A stretch of DNA of 64,000 nt from CAYJDR01 sp964368965 (GTDB lineage Bacteria; Chrysiogenota; Deferribacteres; Deferribacterales; Mucispirillaceae): NCBI GenBank assembly GCA_964368965.1, contig CAYJDR010000004.1:28797-92796 (forward strand). Direction: 5' to 3'. The notes below the pieces were generated by a model. It made no database searches. It was not told the DNA's origin and was given only the letters and a program-made list of their open reading frames with translations. The translations under genes were made by a program, and so were the position numbers. Shown piece after piece: positions 1 through 8,200 of this stretch (position 1 is the stretch's first letter; each line of letters begins with the position of its first letter).

Positions 1-1218
1 AATAGCCGCGTTTTCAAAGTTTGATAGCTTGATGTAGTTTTCAGCTTGCAATGCGTATAATATCGAGAGCACATCATCATCGCCTATTTTTTTAGCAACT
101 ACAATAGCTTGCTTAATGTATAAATCAGCATCTACATAGTTCTCTAAGTAGTATGATGAATTAGCTTTGCCGTACAGCCCTTTCAACATGTCAGCATCGG
201 AGCCAACGTATGTGGAGTAGTTGTATATTTTGTCAGATATTGTAAACATCTTGTTATAGTTCTTATCAGCTTTATAGTATTCTGTCGCTAAGTACCAAAG
301 CACCATGCTTGTATCATCTTCAGCTAACATTAACGTATCGCCATAGCTGATGATATCATTTTCAATATTTTTATGAGCTCCACGAGATGAACTAATCAAT
401 GGCATTAATGACGATGAAATCTTCTTAATATTCTCATAGTTTTCGCTTTCAAGTGCAACTAAAAGCGCCTGCTCAAAGCTGTGCCTTGCAGCATCTGTAA
501 AATTTAAAGTTTCAGATGTTGAGCCTAAGCCGATTAACGCATTTACTTCAATTTGAGAATAACCTCTCGCCATTGCGATATCATGCACATGGCCGTAAAC
601 TTTTAACGCTTCAGAAAAATTTGACTCCGACACTAATAAATCAGCCCTAACAATATCACACGCTAGGTCAACTTTTTCAAGGCCTGCTAGATTGCCGCTA
701 CCTATTGCATTATCGCACATTTTAGATGCTAAAGCGTTGCTTCCGACTTGGCGATAACTATCAGCTAAACCGTAGTATACTACTGATAAATCAGTGCTTT
801 TTAGTTTATTCATGCTTAATGCCTTTTCATAATGAGTGATAGCAGATGTAGCTTCGTTTGATTGGCGCTCTGCATCGGCTAAGTACGAATATACTTTTAC
901 AAAAGCTTCATCGTTATAGCCAAGTTTTTCGCCCAGTTCTACTGCTTTGTTTAGCCATTCGCTAGCCTTAACGTTATCGCCATCGGCTTTGTATGACAGC
1001 CCAGAATATAGCGATAGTTTGTAGCTACCAACATAATCTTTAGGGTGCATTGTAGTTAAAAGCCCGTATGCTTCAACAAATAGTGGCGCTGCTTCGGAAT
1101 AGCCACCGACACTATAGTGTTCAAACGCTTCCTCAATCGTCAAATTTAAAGCATCTTGTGCGTATACTGCTAGTGAAAACGCAAGTATAGTTACAAGCAT
1201 TAAAATCTTTTTCATCAT
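1..1218 (-). CDS. TPR-repeat secreted protein, C-terminus cut by window edge
   Basis: I translated this directly on the minus strand: 406 codons are open from an ATG at 1218 to the window edge and no stop is seen. The first ~21 residues (M-M-K-K then a hydrophobic run ending A-V-Y-A) form a Sec signal peptide. The rest is helical with TPR-like periodicity: A-x-x-Y-x-x-A spacings such as YSEAAPLFVEAY, Y-x-A-D-G-D and AITHYEKA recur along the whole length. It starts 7 bp after the ankyrin/Sel1 gene and is probably the last visible member of the pheS-pheT-ank/Sel1 transcript. A second ATG follows at once (1215), so the start is uncertain by one codon. The function is unknown; TPR arrays usually scaffold envelope protein complexes. 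Confidence 0.7.
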   Translation of the reverse strand, partial: MMKKILMLVTILAFSLAVYAQDALNLTIEEAFEHYSVGGYSEAAPLFVEAYGLLTTMHPKDYVGSYKLSLYSGLSYKADGDNVKASEWLNKAVELGEKLGYNDEAFVKVYSYLADAERQSNEATSAITHYEKALSMNKLKSTDLSVVYYGLADSYRQVGSNALASKMCDNAIGSGNLAGLEKVDLACDIVRADLLVSESNFSEALKVYGHVHDIAMARGYSQIEVNALIGLGSTSETLNFTDAARHSFEQALLVALESENYENIKKISSSLMPLISSSRGAHKNIENDIISYGDTLMLAEDDTSMVLWYLATEYYKADKNYNKMFTISDKIYNYSTYVGSDADMLKGLYGKANSSYYLENYVDADLYIKQAIVVAKKIGDDDVLSILYALQAENYIKLSNFENAAI

Positions 1219-1225
1219 AATAAAA

Positions 1226-2569
1226 CTAATATCCTTTTTCTATTTCAAATTTTACATTTTTTGTAATGCTTTCTAAGTACTCTAACTTTAAGCTTGATAA
1301 TAATTCGCTCAATGTATAAGTGACTTGAACACTGCCATCACCAGGGTAGCACACGATCATACTATCAATATTATGCACGTTGTTAAATACAGCGCCAATT
1401 TTGTATGTGTCGCACTTTGCACTACTTTCTACCAATGGTGCACCCATTGATGGCAGCAACGCTTTTATCTCTGGTTTATGTTCAATATTCATGCCATCTA
1501 TCATGAGCATAAAGTTTTCAAACTCTTTTTCCTGCATGTGCTCTATTGCAAGTTGATAGCCACCGAGAGCCGCCATCCTCACAAACGAGTTACCTTTACC
1601 AATCAACTTATCAACACCTAAGCCACTTAAGTGCATCATGCCCATATAGTAATAAGCTTCTGCATCGCCTGCTTCTGCCGCTTGTTCAAACAAACTGTAT
1701 GCTGACATATAATCACGTGGCAAGCCTATCCCAAGCAATAAACATTCTGCATAAGCTGTTTTTGCTGGCACAAGTCCAGCGTCCATTGAACGCTTGAAGC
1801 ACTCAACGCCAAACTCAGCATTGTAAACTACATTATCTGTGATAACTACGCTACCAATGCGGTAAAGAAGCTCTGCATCAGATGTTTGCGACGCCATTCT
1901 CAGCCATATCATGCCGTTATCTACATTGCCCCTTGAGAGCAGTATAGTGCCAAGCATATATGCGGCTTCGTGGTTGCCCTTTTCAGCTTGCTCTACTAAA
2001 TATTTGGTAGTAGCGTCATAGTCGCCAGCTTGCACATATTCGTTGAGTTTGTTAAGCCATTCAGGTTTATTATCAACCGTCATGTTGCCAACCCTTGCGC
2101 CTCTATCATCAGTGATAATTGCAAAGTTTGGCTCGCTATCGCTCAAATATTCATCAACAGTGAAAAAACCTAGCACTCGCAAATACATAAGCGGAGTAGT
2201 GCCATATATATTCTCTTTTTCTATATCTGCACCAGCGCGTATCAGCATACGCCCTATTTCGCGCTGTCCGTTAGTTAGTGCGATTAATAACGCCGTGTAG
2301 CCATGCTTATTTACAGCATTGATATCAGCTTCGCTATCTACCAACAGTTTAGCAATATCGTAGTTGCCGAGATCAGTTGCTATGATTAGTGGAGTATCTC
2401 CGTATTCGTTCATAACATTAATATCAGCACCTTTTGCAACAGCTTCAACCGCTGCTTCAGTATCTGAAAACATTGCAGACTTCATCAACTGGCTATCCCA
2501 AAACTCATTAGCATAACCAACTGATAAACAACTAAAAAATAATACAGCTACTAGTAAAAATGAACGCAT
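1226..2569 (-). CDS. Secreted ankyrin-repeat plus Sel1-repeat protein
   Basis: This 447-aa protein has an N-terminal signal peptide (about residues 1-20, ending V-G-Y-A-N). Residues ~25-130 carry about three ankyrin repeats, seen as GADINVMNEYGDTPLIIA, DINAVNKHGYTALLIA and GADIEKENIYGTTPLMYL. Residues ~190-345 carry Sel1-like/TPR repeats (A-Y-M-L-G, A-Y-Y-Y-M-G-M-M-H-L-S-G-L-G-V). Both modules are protein-interaction solenoids; having both in one exported protein suggests a periplasmic adaptor. It begins 16 bp after pheT, so it is probably co-transcribed with the phenylalanyl-tRNA synthetase genes. No catalytic residues were recognised and its partner is unknown. Confidence 0.75.
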   Translation of the reverse strand: MRSFLLVAVLFFSCLSVGYANEFWDSQLMKSAMFSDTEAAVEAVAKGADINVMNEYGDTPLIIATDLGNYDIAKLLVDSEADINAVNKHGYTALLIALTNGQREIGRMLIRAGADIEKENIYGTTPLMYLRVLGFFTVDEYLSDSEPNFAIITDDRGARVGNMTVDNKPEWLNKLNEYVQAGDYDATTKYLVEQAEKGNHEAAYMLGTILLSRGNVDNGMIWLRMASQTSDAELLYRIGSVVITDNVVYNAEFGVECFKRSMDAGLVPAKTAYAECLLLGIGLPRDYMSAYSLFEQAAEAGDAEAYYYMGMMHLSGLGVDKLIGKGNSFVRMAALGGYQLAIEHMQEKEFENFMLMIDGMNIEHKPEIKALLPSMGAPLVESSAKCDTYKIGAVFNNVHNIDSMIVCYPGDGSVQVTYTLSELLSSLKLEYLESITKNVKFEIEKGY

Positions 2570-2585
2570 AAACGCCTCACAATTT

Positions 2586-4961
2586 TTATCTTAACTCTGC
2601 TGCGAACTGCTCTTTTAAACCTGTAAGTGCTTTCTCTAATATCGGGTTGATTTCTTCGTCGCTCAACGTTTTTGTGATATCGGAGAATACTATCCTAAAA
2701 GCAATACTCTTATGACCATCTTCGATACCCTTACCTGCGTAATCGTCGAAAAGGACAACATCTTGGACTAATGCGTCGATATTTCTAACATAGTCAAGCA
2801 CATCTTTCGATGCGATGTCTGATTTTATGATAACTGCTAAATCACGCTCAACATAAGGGAAACGTGAAAATTTTGCGTACTTAAATTTGCTAGCATCTGA
2901 TAGGCTTGAAAGTTTTTCAAAGTCAAGCTCTGCGATATATACAGGCGCTTTCATATCAAGTGTTTCCATGTACTCTGGGTGCAATGAACCTAAAAAGCCA
3001 ATACACTCGCCACCAACGCTAATGCTAGCAGATTTACCAGGGTGTAGGTATGGAACGTCAAGCCTAGCATAGTCAGCTTTTACATTTAAGTATGCGCAGA
3101 CATTATCAACGATACCTTTCACATAGTAGAACGTGTCTACCTTAGTTTCGCCGATCCATGAAAGTGGCATAAAGTCGCCCATAACGCCAATACATAGCTT
3201 AGGTGTTTCAGTAGCTAACTTGTCTGCACCGTTCGATTTATAAGCAAACGCAAGCTCAAACAACCTAATGTTTGTGTGACCTTGGTTTCTGTTTGTTTGT
3301 AAGTTTTTCAACACTGATGGGAACACTGATGTCCTCATCCATGCCATATCAGTCGAGATTGGGTTTAACAGCTTCACGTAGTTATCTTCGTTTGAGTCAA
3401 ACATTTTCAAGTAGTCTACACCCATGAATGAGTAGTTAACAACCTCAGAAAAGCCTAAATCTGCTAATATGTTACGCACTGCCCTAGTATTTGCAAGCTC
3501 TTTATTTAGAGGCTCTGCATCTATCCTAGGTGCTGGCACAGTAATTTCAATATTGTCATAGCCATACATTCTTGCAACTTCTTCTGCAACATCTTGCATG
3601 CGATATATATCTGAGCGGAATGATGGAATTTCACAAGTCAACACATCACCATTAACAGACGTTTTAACTTGCAAACGGTTCATATATTCAGCCATAGTTT
3701 CAGCTGTGATGCTTGTACCTAATAAGTTATTGATATCAGTTGCGTTAGTAGTTACTGTAGCTGTTTCAAACGCTTTAAATGCGCCGCCAACTCTACCATT
3801 TACAACTTCGCCACCACATATTTCTGCTATCATATTAGCTGCATATTCTGCTAGCTGCTCTGTTGCGCCGTAATCAATACCACGCTCAAAACGATAAGAT
3901 GAGTCTGATGATAAACCTAATTGCTTAGACGTTCTGCGCACTGTGCTTGGTTGGAAGTATGCACACTCTAAAACAACTGTATCAGTATCATCTGCAACGC
4001 CAGAATGTTCACCACCCATAACACCAGCAATAGCAAGCGCCTTAGATTTATCAGCAATTACTAGCATCTCGCTAGTGAGTTCATATTCTTTCTCATCAAG
4101 TGCTACGACTTTTTCGCCAGCATTAGCGTTACGAACAACTATGCCTGAGTCGATAGTTTTGATATCGAACGCATGTAACGGTTGGCCGTACTCCATCAAC
4201 ACATAGTTTGTAACGTCAACTACGTTATTGATAGCCCTAACGCCCATTGAGCGCAACCTTGCTTGCAGCCAAAAAGGTGATGGAGCAACTTTAATACCTT
4301 TGATTACTTTTGCGATGTATATTGGGCATTTTTCAGCGTCTTCAACTTCAACAGTGATTTCGCTAAGTGTACCGTTGCTAACGCTTGGTAATGCGCATTT
4401 ATCAGATAATTCCCTACCTAGCACAGCTGCAACTTCCCTAGCAACGCCGATAGCTGAAAGCCAGTCTGGTCTGTTAGGTGTTACGTTTAGTTCAAATATA
4501 GTGTCGCCTAGTCCTAGCACTTCGTTTATGTCGAGCCCTAGTTCAGTGCCTTCAGGGAAAATCATAATACCTGATGCGTCACTTTGGATACCAAGTTCCG
4601 ACTCAGAACAAATCATACCGAACGATGCTACGTCCCTGATTTTTGCTTCCTTGATTGTGATAGCTGGTAGCACTGCCCCAACTTTTGCAAACGCTATCGT
4701 AAGCCCTGCATCAATATTTGGTGCGCCACAAACCACTTGGAAAGTTTCTGTGCCGTCAGTAACTGTGCATAAGCTAAGTTTATCTGCGTTTGGGTGTTTC
4801 TCTCTCGTTAAACATTTTGCAGTGACAACATTGTTCACACGTGGTGTAACTTGTTTGCCCTCAACTTCTAACCCTGCTAATGTGATAGCAGACGCTAGCT
4901 CGTCAACTGAGATATCGTTTATATCAACGTATTGTTTTAACCAATTTATACTAATATTCAT
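2586..4961 (-). CDS. pheT: Phenylalanine--tRNA ligase beta subunit
   Basis: This 791-aa protein has the normal length for the bacterial beta chain. Rough domain order: N-terminal OB-fold tRNA-binding domain (~40-150, with VVTAKCLTREKHPNADKLSLC), B3/B4 editing domain (~210-385, with the NVVDVTNYVLMEYGQPLHAFD segment), B5 (~400-475), catalytic-like core (~480-680, NPISTDMAWMRTS) and a C-terminal ferredoxin-fold anticodon-binding domain (~700-791, FSRFPYVERDLAVII). It forms the alpha2-beta2 enzyme with PheS, charges tRNA-Phe and hydrolyses mischarged Tyr-tRNA. It follows pheS by 11 bp and is expressed from the promoter upstream of pheS. Confidence 0.97.
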   Translation of the reverse strand: MNISINWLKQYVDINDISVDELASAITLAGLEVEGKQVTPRVNNVVTAKCLTREKHPNADKLSLCTVTDGTETFQVVCGAPNIDAGLTIAFAKVGAVLPAITIKEAKIRDVASFGMICSESELGIQSDASGIMIFPEGTELGLDINEVLGLGDTIFELNVTPNRPDWLSAIGVAREVAAVLGRELSDKCALPSVSNGTLSEITVEVEDAEKCPIYIAKVIKGIKVAPSPFWLQARLRSMGVRAINNVVDVTNYVLMEYGQPLHAFDIKTIDSGIVVRNANAGEKVVALDEKEYELTSEMLVIADKSKALAIAGVMGGEHSGVADDTDTVVLECAYFQPSTVRRTSKQLGLSSDSSYRFERGIDYGATEQLAEYAANMIAEICGGEVVNGRVGGAFKAFETATVTTNATDINNLLGTSITAETMAEYMNRLQVKTSVNGDVLTCEIPSFRSDIYRMQDVAEEVARMYGYDNIEITVPAPRIDAEPLNKELANTRAVRNILADLGFSEVVNYSFMGVDYLKMFDSNEDNYVKLLNPISTDMAWMRTSVFPSVLKNLQTNRNQGHTNIRLFELAFAYKSNGADKLATETPKLCIGVMGDFMPLSWIGETKVDTFYYVKGIVDNVCAYLNVKADYARLDVPYLHPGKSASISVGGECIGFLGSLHPEYMETLDMKAPVYIAELDFEKLSSLSDASKFKYAKFSRFPYVERDLAVIIKSDIASKDVLDYVRNIDALVQDVVLFDDYAGKGIEDGHKSIAFRIVFSDITKTLSDEEINPILEKALTGLKEQFAAELR

Positions 4962-4972
4962 TCAAGTTGCTC

Positions 4973-5986
4973 CTAGAATTGTTTAAGAAATTTCAAGCTG
5001 TTTTCGTACATCAGGCGGATATCGTCGATACCGTATTTCAATAACGCAATACGCTCAATACCCATGCCGAACGCAAACCCTGAGTACTCGTTAGGGTCTA
5101 TGCCTACGAACTTAAACACTTCTGGGTCAACCATGCCACAGCCAGCAATCTCTAGCCAGCCCGTGCCTTTACACATCCTGCAACCTTTACCACGGCATTG
5201 CACACAGCCCATATCAACCTCTGCTGATGGCTCTGTAAACGGGAAAAAACTTGGACGCAAACGCACATCTAAATCATCGCCAAACATGCGTGATACGAAC
5301 AACCTTAACGCGCCTTTTAAGTCGCCCATAGTGATGCCTTTATCAATAACTAGGCCTTCAACTTGGTGGAACATTGGCGTGTGTGTCATGTCATAGTCGC
5401 AACGGTAAACAGTACCCGGAGATATGATTTTTAAAGGTGGTTTCTTGTTTTCCATAGTGCGCACTTGCACAGGAGATGTGTGCGTACGCAATACGATGTT
5501 GTTATGCACATAGAATGTATCTTGCATATCTCTTGCTGGGTGGTCTTTTGGCAAGTTTAGGGCTTCAAAGTTGTGGTAGTCGTCCTCAACTTCTGGGCCA
5601 GTTGTAACTTCATAGCCAACTGATGTGAATATGTCGACTATTTCATCATATATTCTGTTAGATGGGTGCAATGAACCACGCTCGAATGCGAACCCGTCTT
5701 TAGTGATATCTATAAACTCGTTCGATAACGCTTCGTTTAGCTCTTTACGCTTGATGATTGAAAATTTCTCGTCGAAAATTTCTTCAAAACGGTTACGAAC
5801 TTTTTGGATTTCTTCGCCTGCTTTAGGGCGCTCCTCGTGTGGGAGTGAGCCTAATTGCTTATTTAGTGAACTAATAAGCCCTTTTTTACCAAGATATTTA
5901 ACCTTGATATCGTTTAATTCGCCGATAGCTGAAGCAGAGGCAATCTCTGACTCAAAGCTATTAACTACGCTTAAATCTAATTCCAT
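4973..5986 (-). CDS. pheS: Phenylalanine--tRNA ligase alpha subunit
   Basis: This 337-aa class II synthetase catalytic subunit has an N-terminal coiled coil (residues 1-85). The class II core follows: motif 2 near TVYRCDYDMTHTPMFHQVEG and motif 3 near FAFGMGIERIALLKYGI. It also has a CxxC...CxxC insert (GCVQCRGKGCRMC) before the conserved GCGMVDPEVF, a metal-binding-looking insertion seen in many bacterial PheS proteins. It catalyses Phe activation and transfer to tRNA-Phe with PheT. It is the first gene of the operon, with a good promoter about 35-60 bp upstream. Confidence 0.97.
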   Translation of the reverse strand: MELDLSVVNSFESEIASASAIGELNDIKVKYLGKKGLISSLNKQLGSLPHEERPKAGEEIQKVRNRFEEIFDEKFSIIKRKELNEALSNEFIDITKDGFAFERGSLHPSNRIYDEIVDIFTSVGYEVTTGPEVEDDYHNFEALNLPKDHPARDMQDTFYVHNNIVLRTHTSPVQVRTMENKKPPLKIISPGTVYRCDYDMTHTPMFHQVEGLVIDKGITMGDLKGALRLFVSRMFGDDLDVRLRPSFFPFTEPSAEVDMGCVQCRGKGCRMCKGTGWLEIAGCGMVDPEVFKFVGIDPNEYSGFAFGMGIERIALLKYGIDDIRLMYENSLKFLKQF

Positions 5987-6019
5987 GATTTTCCCTTTTG
6001 TACAAAATAATTTGAGATA

Positions 6020-6048
6020 ATTATACTACAAACTTCGATGTTTTGCAA
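6020..6048 (-). promoter_or_regulatory. Sigma70-type promoter for pheS operon
   Basis: Read on the minus strand: -35 TTGCAA (6043-6048), a 17-bp spacer and a perfect -10 TATAAT (6020-6025), about 34 bp before the pheS ATG. Confidence 0.65.
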
Positions 6049-6076
6049 TGATTAAATAAGAATTAAAAGGATTGCT

Positions 6077-6108
6077 GACACTAGTTAGCAAATGTGAAAA
6101 CTAGTGTC
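6077..6108 (-). other. 9-bp inverted repeat spanning a stop codon
   Basis: GACACTAGT (6077-6085) and ACTAGTGTC (6100-6108) are perfect complements with a 14-nt loop. The TAG stop of the barrel gene lies inside one arm. The following sequence on the minus strand has only a short T-run (TCCTTTTAATTC), so it is at best a weak terminator for the 6081-8034 operon. It could also be an mRNA-stabilising 3' hairpin. Confidence 0.4.
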
Positions 6109-7052
6109 GCATAATATTTGAAATAGCCAGCAGAGTTTACGCTATACAGCTTTATATCCTCTGTGCCTAGTAGGTTTACTGAGCCATTATAGTTTATACC
6201 AGCCTTTACGCCCAAGCCAATGCCGTTATCTAGCTTATATATATAGCTACCTTCGAGAACAGCCTTATATGAAACCAACCCATATAGGTTGCCAAACTTA
6301 ACATCAGGGATAGTAAACGTATCTGTAACACTAATATCGCCATAACCTAACTGAATTAGCACACCTAGATTAAATCCGTCTGCTATCATATTCTTCTTGA
6401 TATCGTAAAATAGACCACCAGAGTGAATTTCTGTGCCAACAATAAGCTTTCGAGTGTACGGAGCCTCACCCCCTGAAACAGCTGCAGGCCTAGAAGTATA
6501 TGAATAAAATGCACCAAAATAAGAATGCTCAAAAAGCGACGATTCTGGCACAACAGGAGTATCAACATACAACCTAGCTGTTATAGTTGAATAATTGCCT
6601 GAAAAAACTGTACCACTAGCACGCAAAACACCATCCACATAAGAACCATCAGTCAATGAAAATTCTGTGGTTAAGCTGTCATACTCTACATCTAGCAATA
6701 TCTCAGTAGGGTATGAGAAAAAATTTAGCGGAATTGCTGTAGGTATCTTCAAGTATGCATTAGTGTAGCTTACGCCTTTTGAGTTGATATCAAGTGGCGA
6801 TGCTGAACCATTAAACGAGAATGAGTTCTTCACGCTCAACTCAGGGCAATAATCACCTAAACAAGCCCTAACACCCACGCCAACATATGGCACAACATAG
6901 CCAGCATGCGTGACATCTGCACTCATGACAGACTCAGGAGTATATGATAACACACCAACGTTCGCAAACGCTTCAAAATCGCTAGCGTTATCATTTGCAT
7001 ATGCGCAAACTGATGTTAACAAAAGAGCTATAACTAATACTATTTGTTTCAT
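6081..7052 (-). CDS. Outer-membrane beta-barrel protein, unknown function
   Basis: This 323-aa protein has a clear signal peptide (MKQIVLVIALLLTSVCAYA, cleavage near residue 20). The mature part alternates polar and hydrophobic residues in short strands (LKIPTAIPLNFF, GLGVKAGINYNGSV, YYATLVFTFAN) with Gly/Asn turns, as expected of an outer-membrane barrel. Two Cys residues lie close together (RACLGDYCPEL). The gene overlaps the end of the upstream 81-aa gene by 4 nt (ATGA), so translation is probably coupled. Its operon partners are cytoplasmic-looking, which is unusual. I do not recognise the family. Confidence 0.65.
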   Translation of the reverse strand: MKQIVLVIALLLTSVCAYANDNASDFEAFANVGVLSYTPESVMSADVTHAGYVVPYVGVGVRACLGDYCPELSVKNSFSFNGSASPLDINSKGVSYTNAYLKIPTAIPLNFFSYPTEILLDVEYDSLTTEFSLTDGSYVDGVLRASGTVFSGNYSTITARLYVDTPVVPESSLFEHSYFGAFYSYTSRPAAVSGGEAPYTRKLIVGTEIHSGGLFYDIKKNMIADGFNLGVLIQLGYGDISVTDTFTIPDVKFGNLYGLVSYKAVLEGSYIYKLDNGIGLGVKAGINYNGSVNLLGTEDIKLYSVNSAGYFKYYATLVFTFAN

Positions 7053-7294
7053 TGGTCTGCAAGCACCCTATCCCTAGTTTCTATCATGACGCCATGAACT
7101 GTTGGCTCTATGCTTGAGTCGCTAGACCACACGCCATCAATTGTCTGAAAAAAGCCTTTCCTGACATTGATTTCTGCATCAGGGTACCTTGACATCAAAG
7201 CTACGTTAACAGCTTCGATAACTACTGGCAACATGTCTTCGCCACCTGATTTTTCTATAGATAAGTTTACATCAATTTTTAAAGTGTCGCTCAT
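7049..7294 (-). CDS. Small hypothetical protein between ATPase and barrel genes
   Basis: This 81-aa protein has no signal peptide or membrane segment and no recognised domain. It is mildly acidic, with an ordered alpha/beta pattern (LKIDVNLSIEK, MLPVVIEAVNVALMSRY, VHGVMIETRDRVL). Its reality is supported by context: its ATG overlaps the stop of the DUF815 gene by 1 nt and its stop overlaps the next start by 4 nt, a tight three-gene operon. It may be a partner of the ATPase, but that is only inference from linkage. Confidence 0.6.
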   Translation of the reverse strand: MSDTLKIDVNLSIEKSGGEDMLPVVIEAVNVALMSRYPDAEINVRKGFFQTIDGVWSSDSSIEPTVHGVMIETRDRVLADQ

Positions 7295-8034
7295 TACTCC
7301 CCCTCCGAAACGATTGCAGAATATATTGCAAATTGCTTTGCTAGCCTACCGCTTCTGCCACCTCTGTCAATGGCATAATTCTCTGCTAAGCGTTGCCAAT
7401 CTTCATTATAGCACACATTGTATTTTTTTAAATACATTTCTACGATTTCTAAATACTCAACTTTCGATATAATACCAAATCGAACAACTATACCAAACCG
7501 TGCTTCAAGTGAAGTCCTCTCGTTTACGTCATCTCGCGCGTAAATGTCTGATGTATCAAGCGCTCTATCACTCATAATGTGGCGCTTGTTGCTTGTGATT
7601 GTGAATATGATATTCTGAGGCTTCTCTTCAAGCCCGCCTTCGATAGATGACTTAAATTGCCTGTAAAATTCTGAAGTGTCATCAAACGAAATATCATCAA
7701 TATACAGTAGTAAACGCTTATCGCAATTCTCTCTAGCTGTTTTGTATAGCTCATATATTGCAGTGTTAGAGTAATCTAGAACCTCGATAGTAACAAGCCC
7801 ACTATCAGCATATTTCAACGCCATCTGCCTAAGCAAAGTAGATTTACCGCTACCTTTTTCGCCCCAAAATAACATATTGAGCGCAAAACCATGCTTTATG
7901 AAAAATTTCACATTACTATCAACAAGTTTTATATTTTCATCAATCGAAAGAAGCACATCTTGTTGTTTACCAGCAAAGATAATTTCTTCAAACTTACCGT
8001 TAATAAACCTATAAGCATAATTTTTCAACTGCAT
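7294..8034 (-). CDS. DUF815-family AAA+-like ATPase
   Basis: This 246-aa protein has a Walker A motif GEKGSGKST (58-66), a Walker B LLLYIDDI (108-115) and a sensor-1-like I-T-S-N after FTI. The C-terminal part, containing LEARFGIVVRFGI and GRSGRLAKQF, is typical of the predicted-ATPase DUF815 family. Such proteins are cytoplasmic P-loop ATPases of unknown physiological role. It is the first gene of a three-gene operon with an 81-aa protein and an outer-membrane barrel, and diverges from the cNMP-CBS gene at 8201. A promoter lies 28-56 bp upstream. Confidence 0.8.
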   Translation of the reverse strand: MQLKNYAYRFINGKFEEIIFAGKQQDVLLSIDENIKLVDSNVKFFIKHGFALNMLFWGEKGSGKSTLLRQMALKYADSGLVTIEVLDYSNTAIYELYKTARENCDKRLLLYIDDISFDDTSEFYRQFKSSIEGGLEEKPQNIIFTITSNKRHIMSDRALDTSDIYARDDVNERTSLEARFGIVVRFGIISKVEYLEIVEMYLKKYNVCYNEDWQRLAENYAIDRGGRSGRLAKQFAIYSAIVSEGE

Positions 8035-8061
8035 ACGGCAACCCCCACACTGTATAACTTT

Positions 8062-8090
8062 ACTCTATATAACTGGGTTTGCATAGTCAA
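8062..8090 (-). promoter_or_regulatory. Sigma70-type promoter for DUF815 operon
   Basis: Minus strand: -35 TTGACT (8085-8090), 17-bp spacer, -10 TAGAGT (8062-8067). Confidence 0.5.
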
Positions 8091-8200
8091 GTGATTTATA
8101 CAGTTATAAAAAATTATTCACATACTTAATAATGATTATTGATTTTATATATAATATGTGGTTAAATGTTAGTTAGATTATTATATTCAAGAGGCGAAAT

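Noticed and set aside
4228..4986. Long plus-strand open frame (252 codons) opposite pheT
   Set aside because: It lies entirely antisense to a clear synthetase gene and its translation is low-complexity (Ser/Ile/Thr-rich) without motifs.
8120..8160. Fur- or FNR-like box in the divergent region before the cNMP-CBS gene
   Set aside because: AATAATGATTATT is only a partial match to a Fur box, and the single TTGAT has no ATCAA partner at the FNR spacing.
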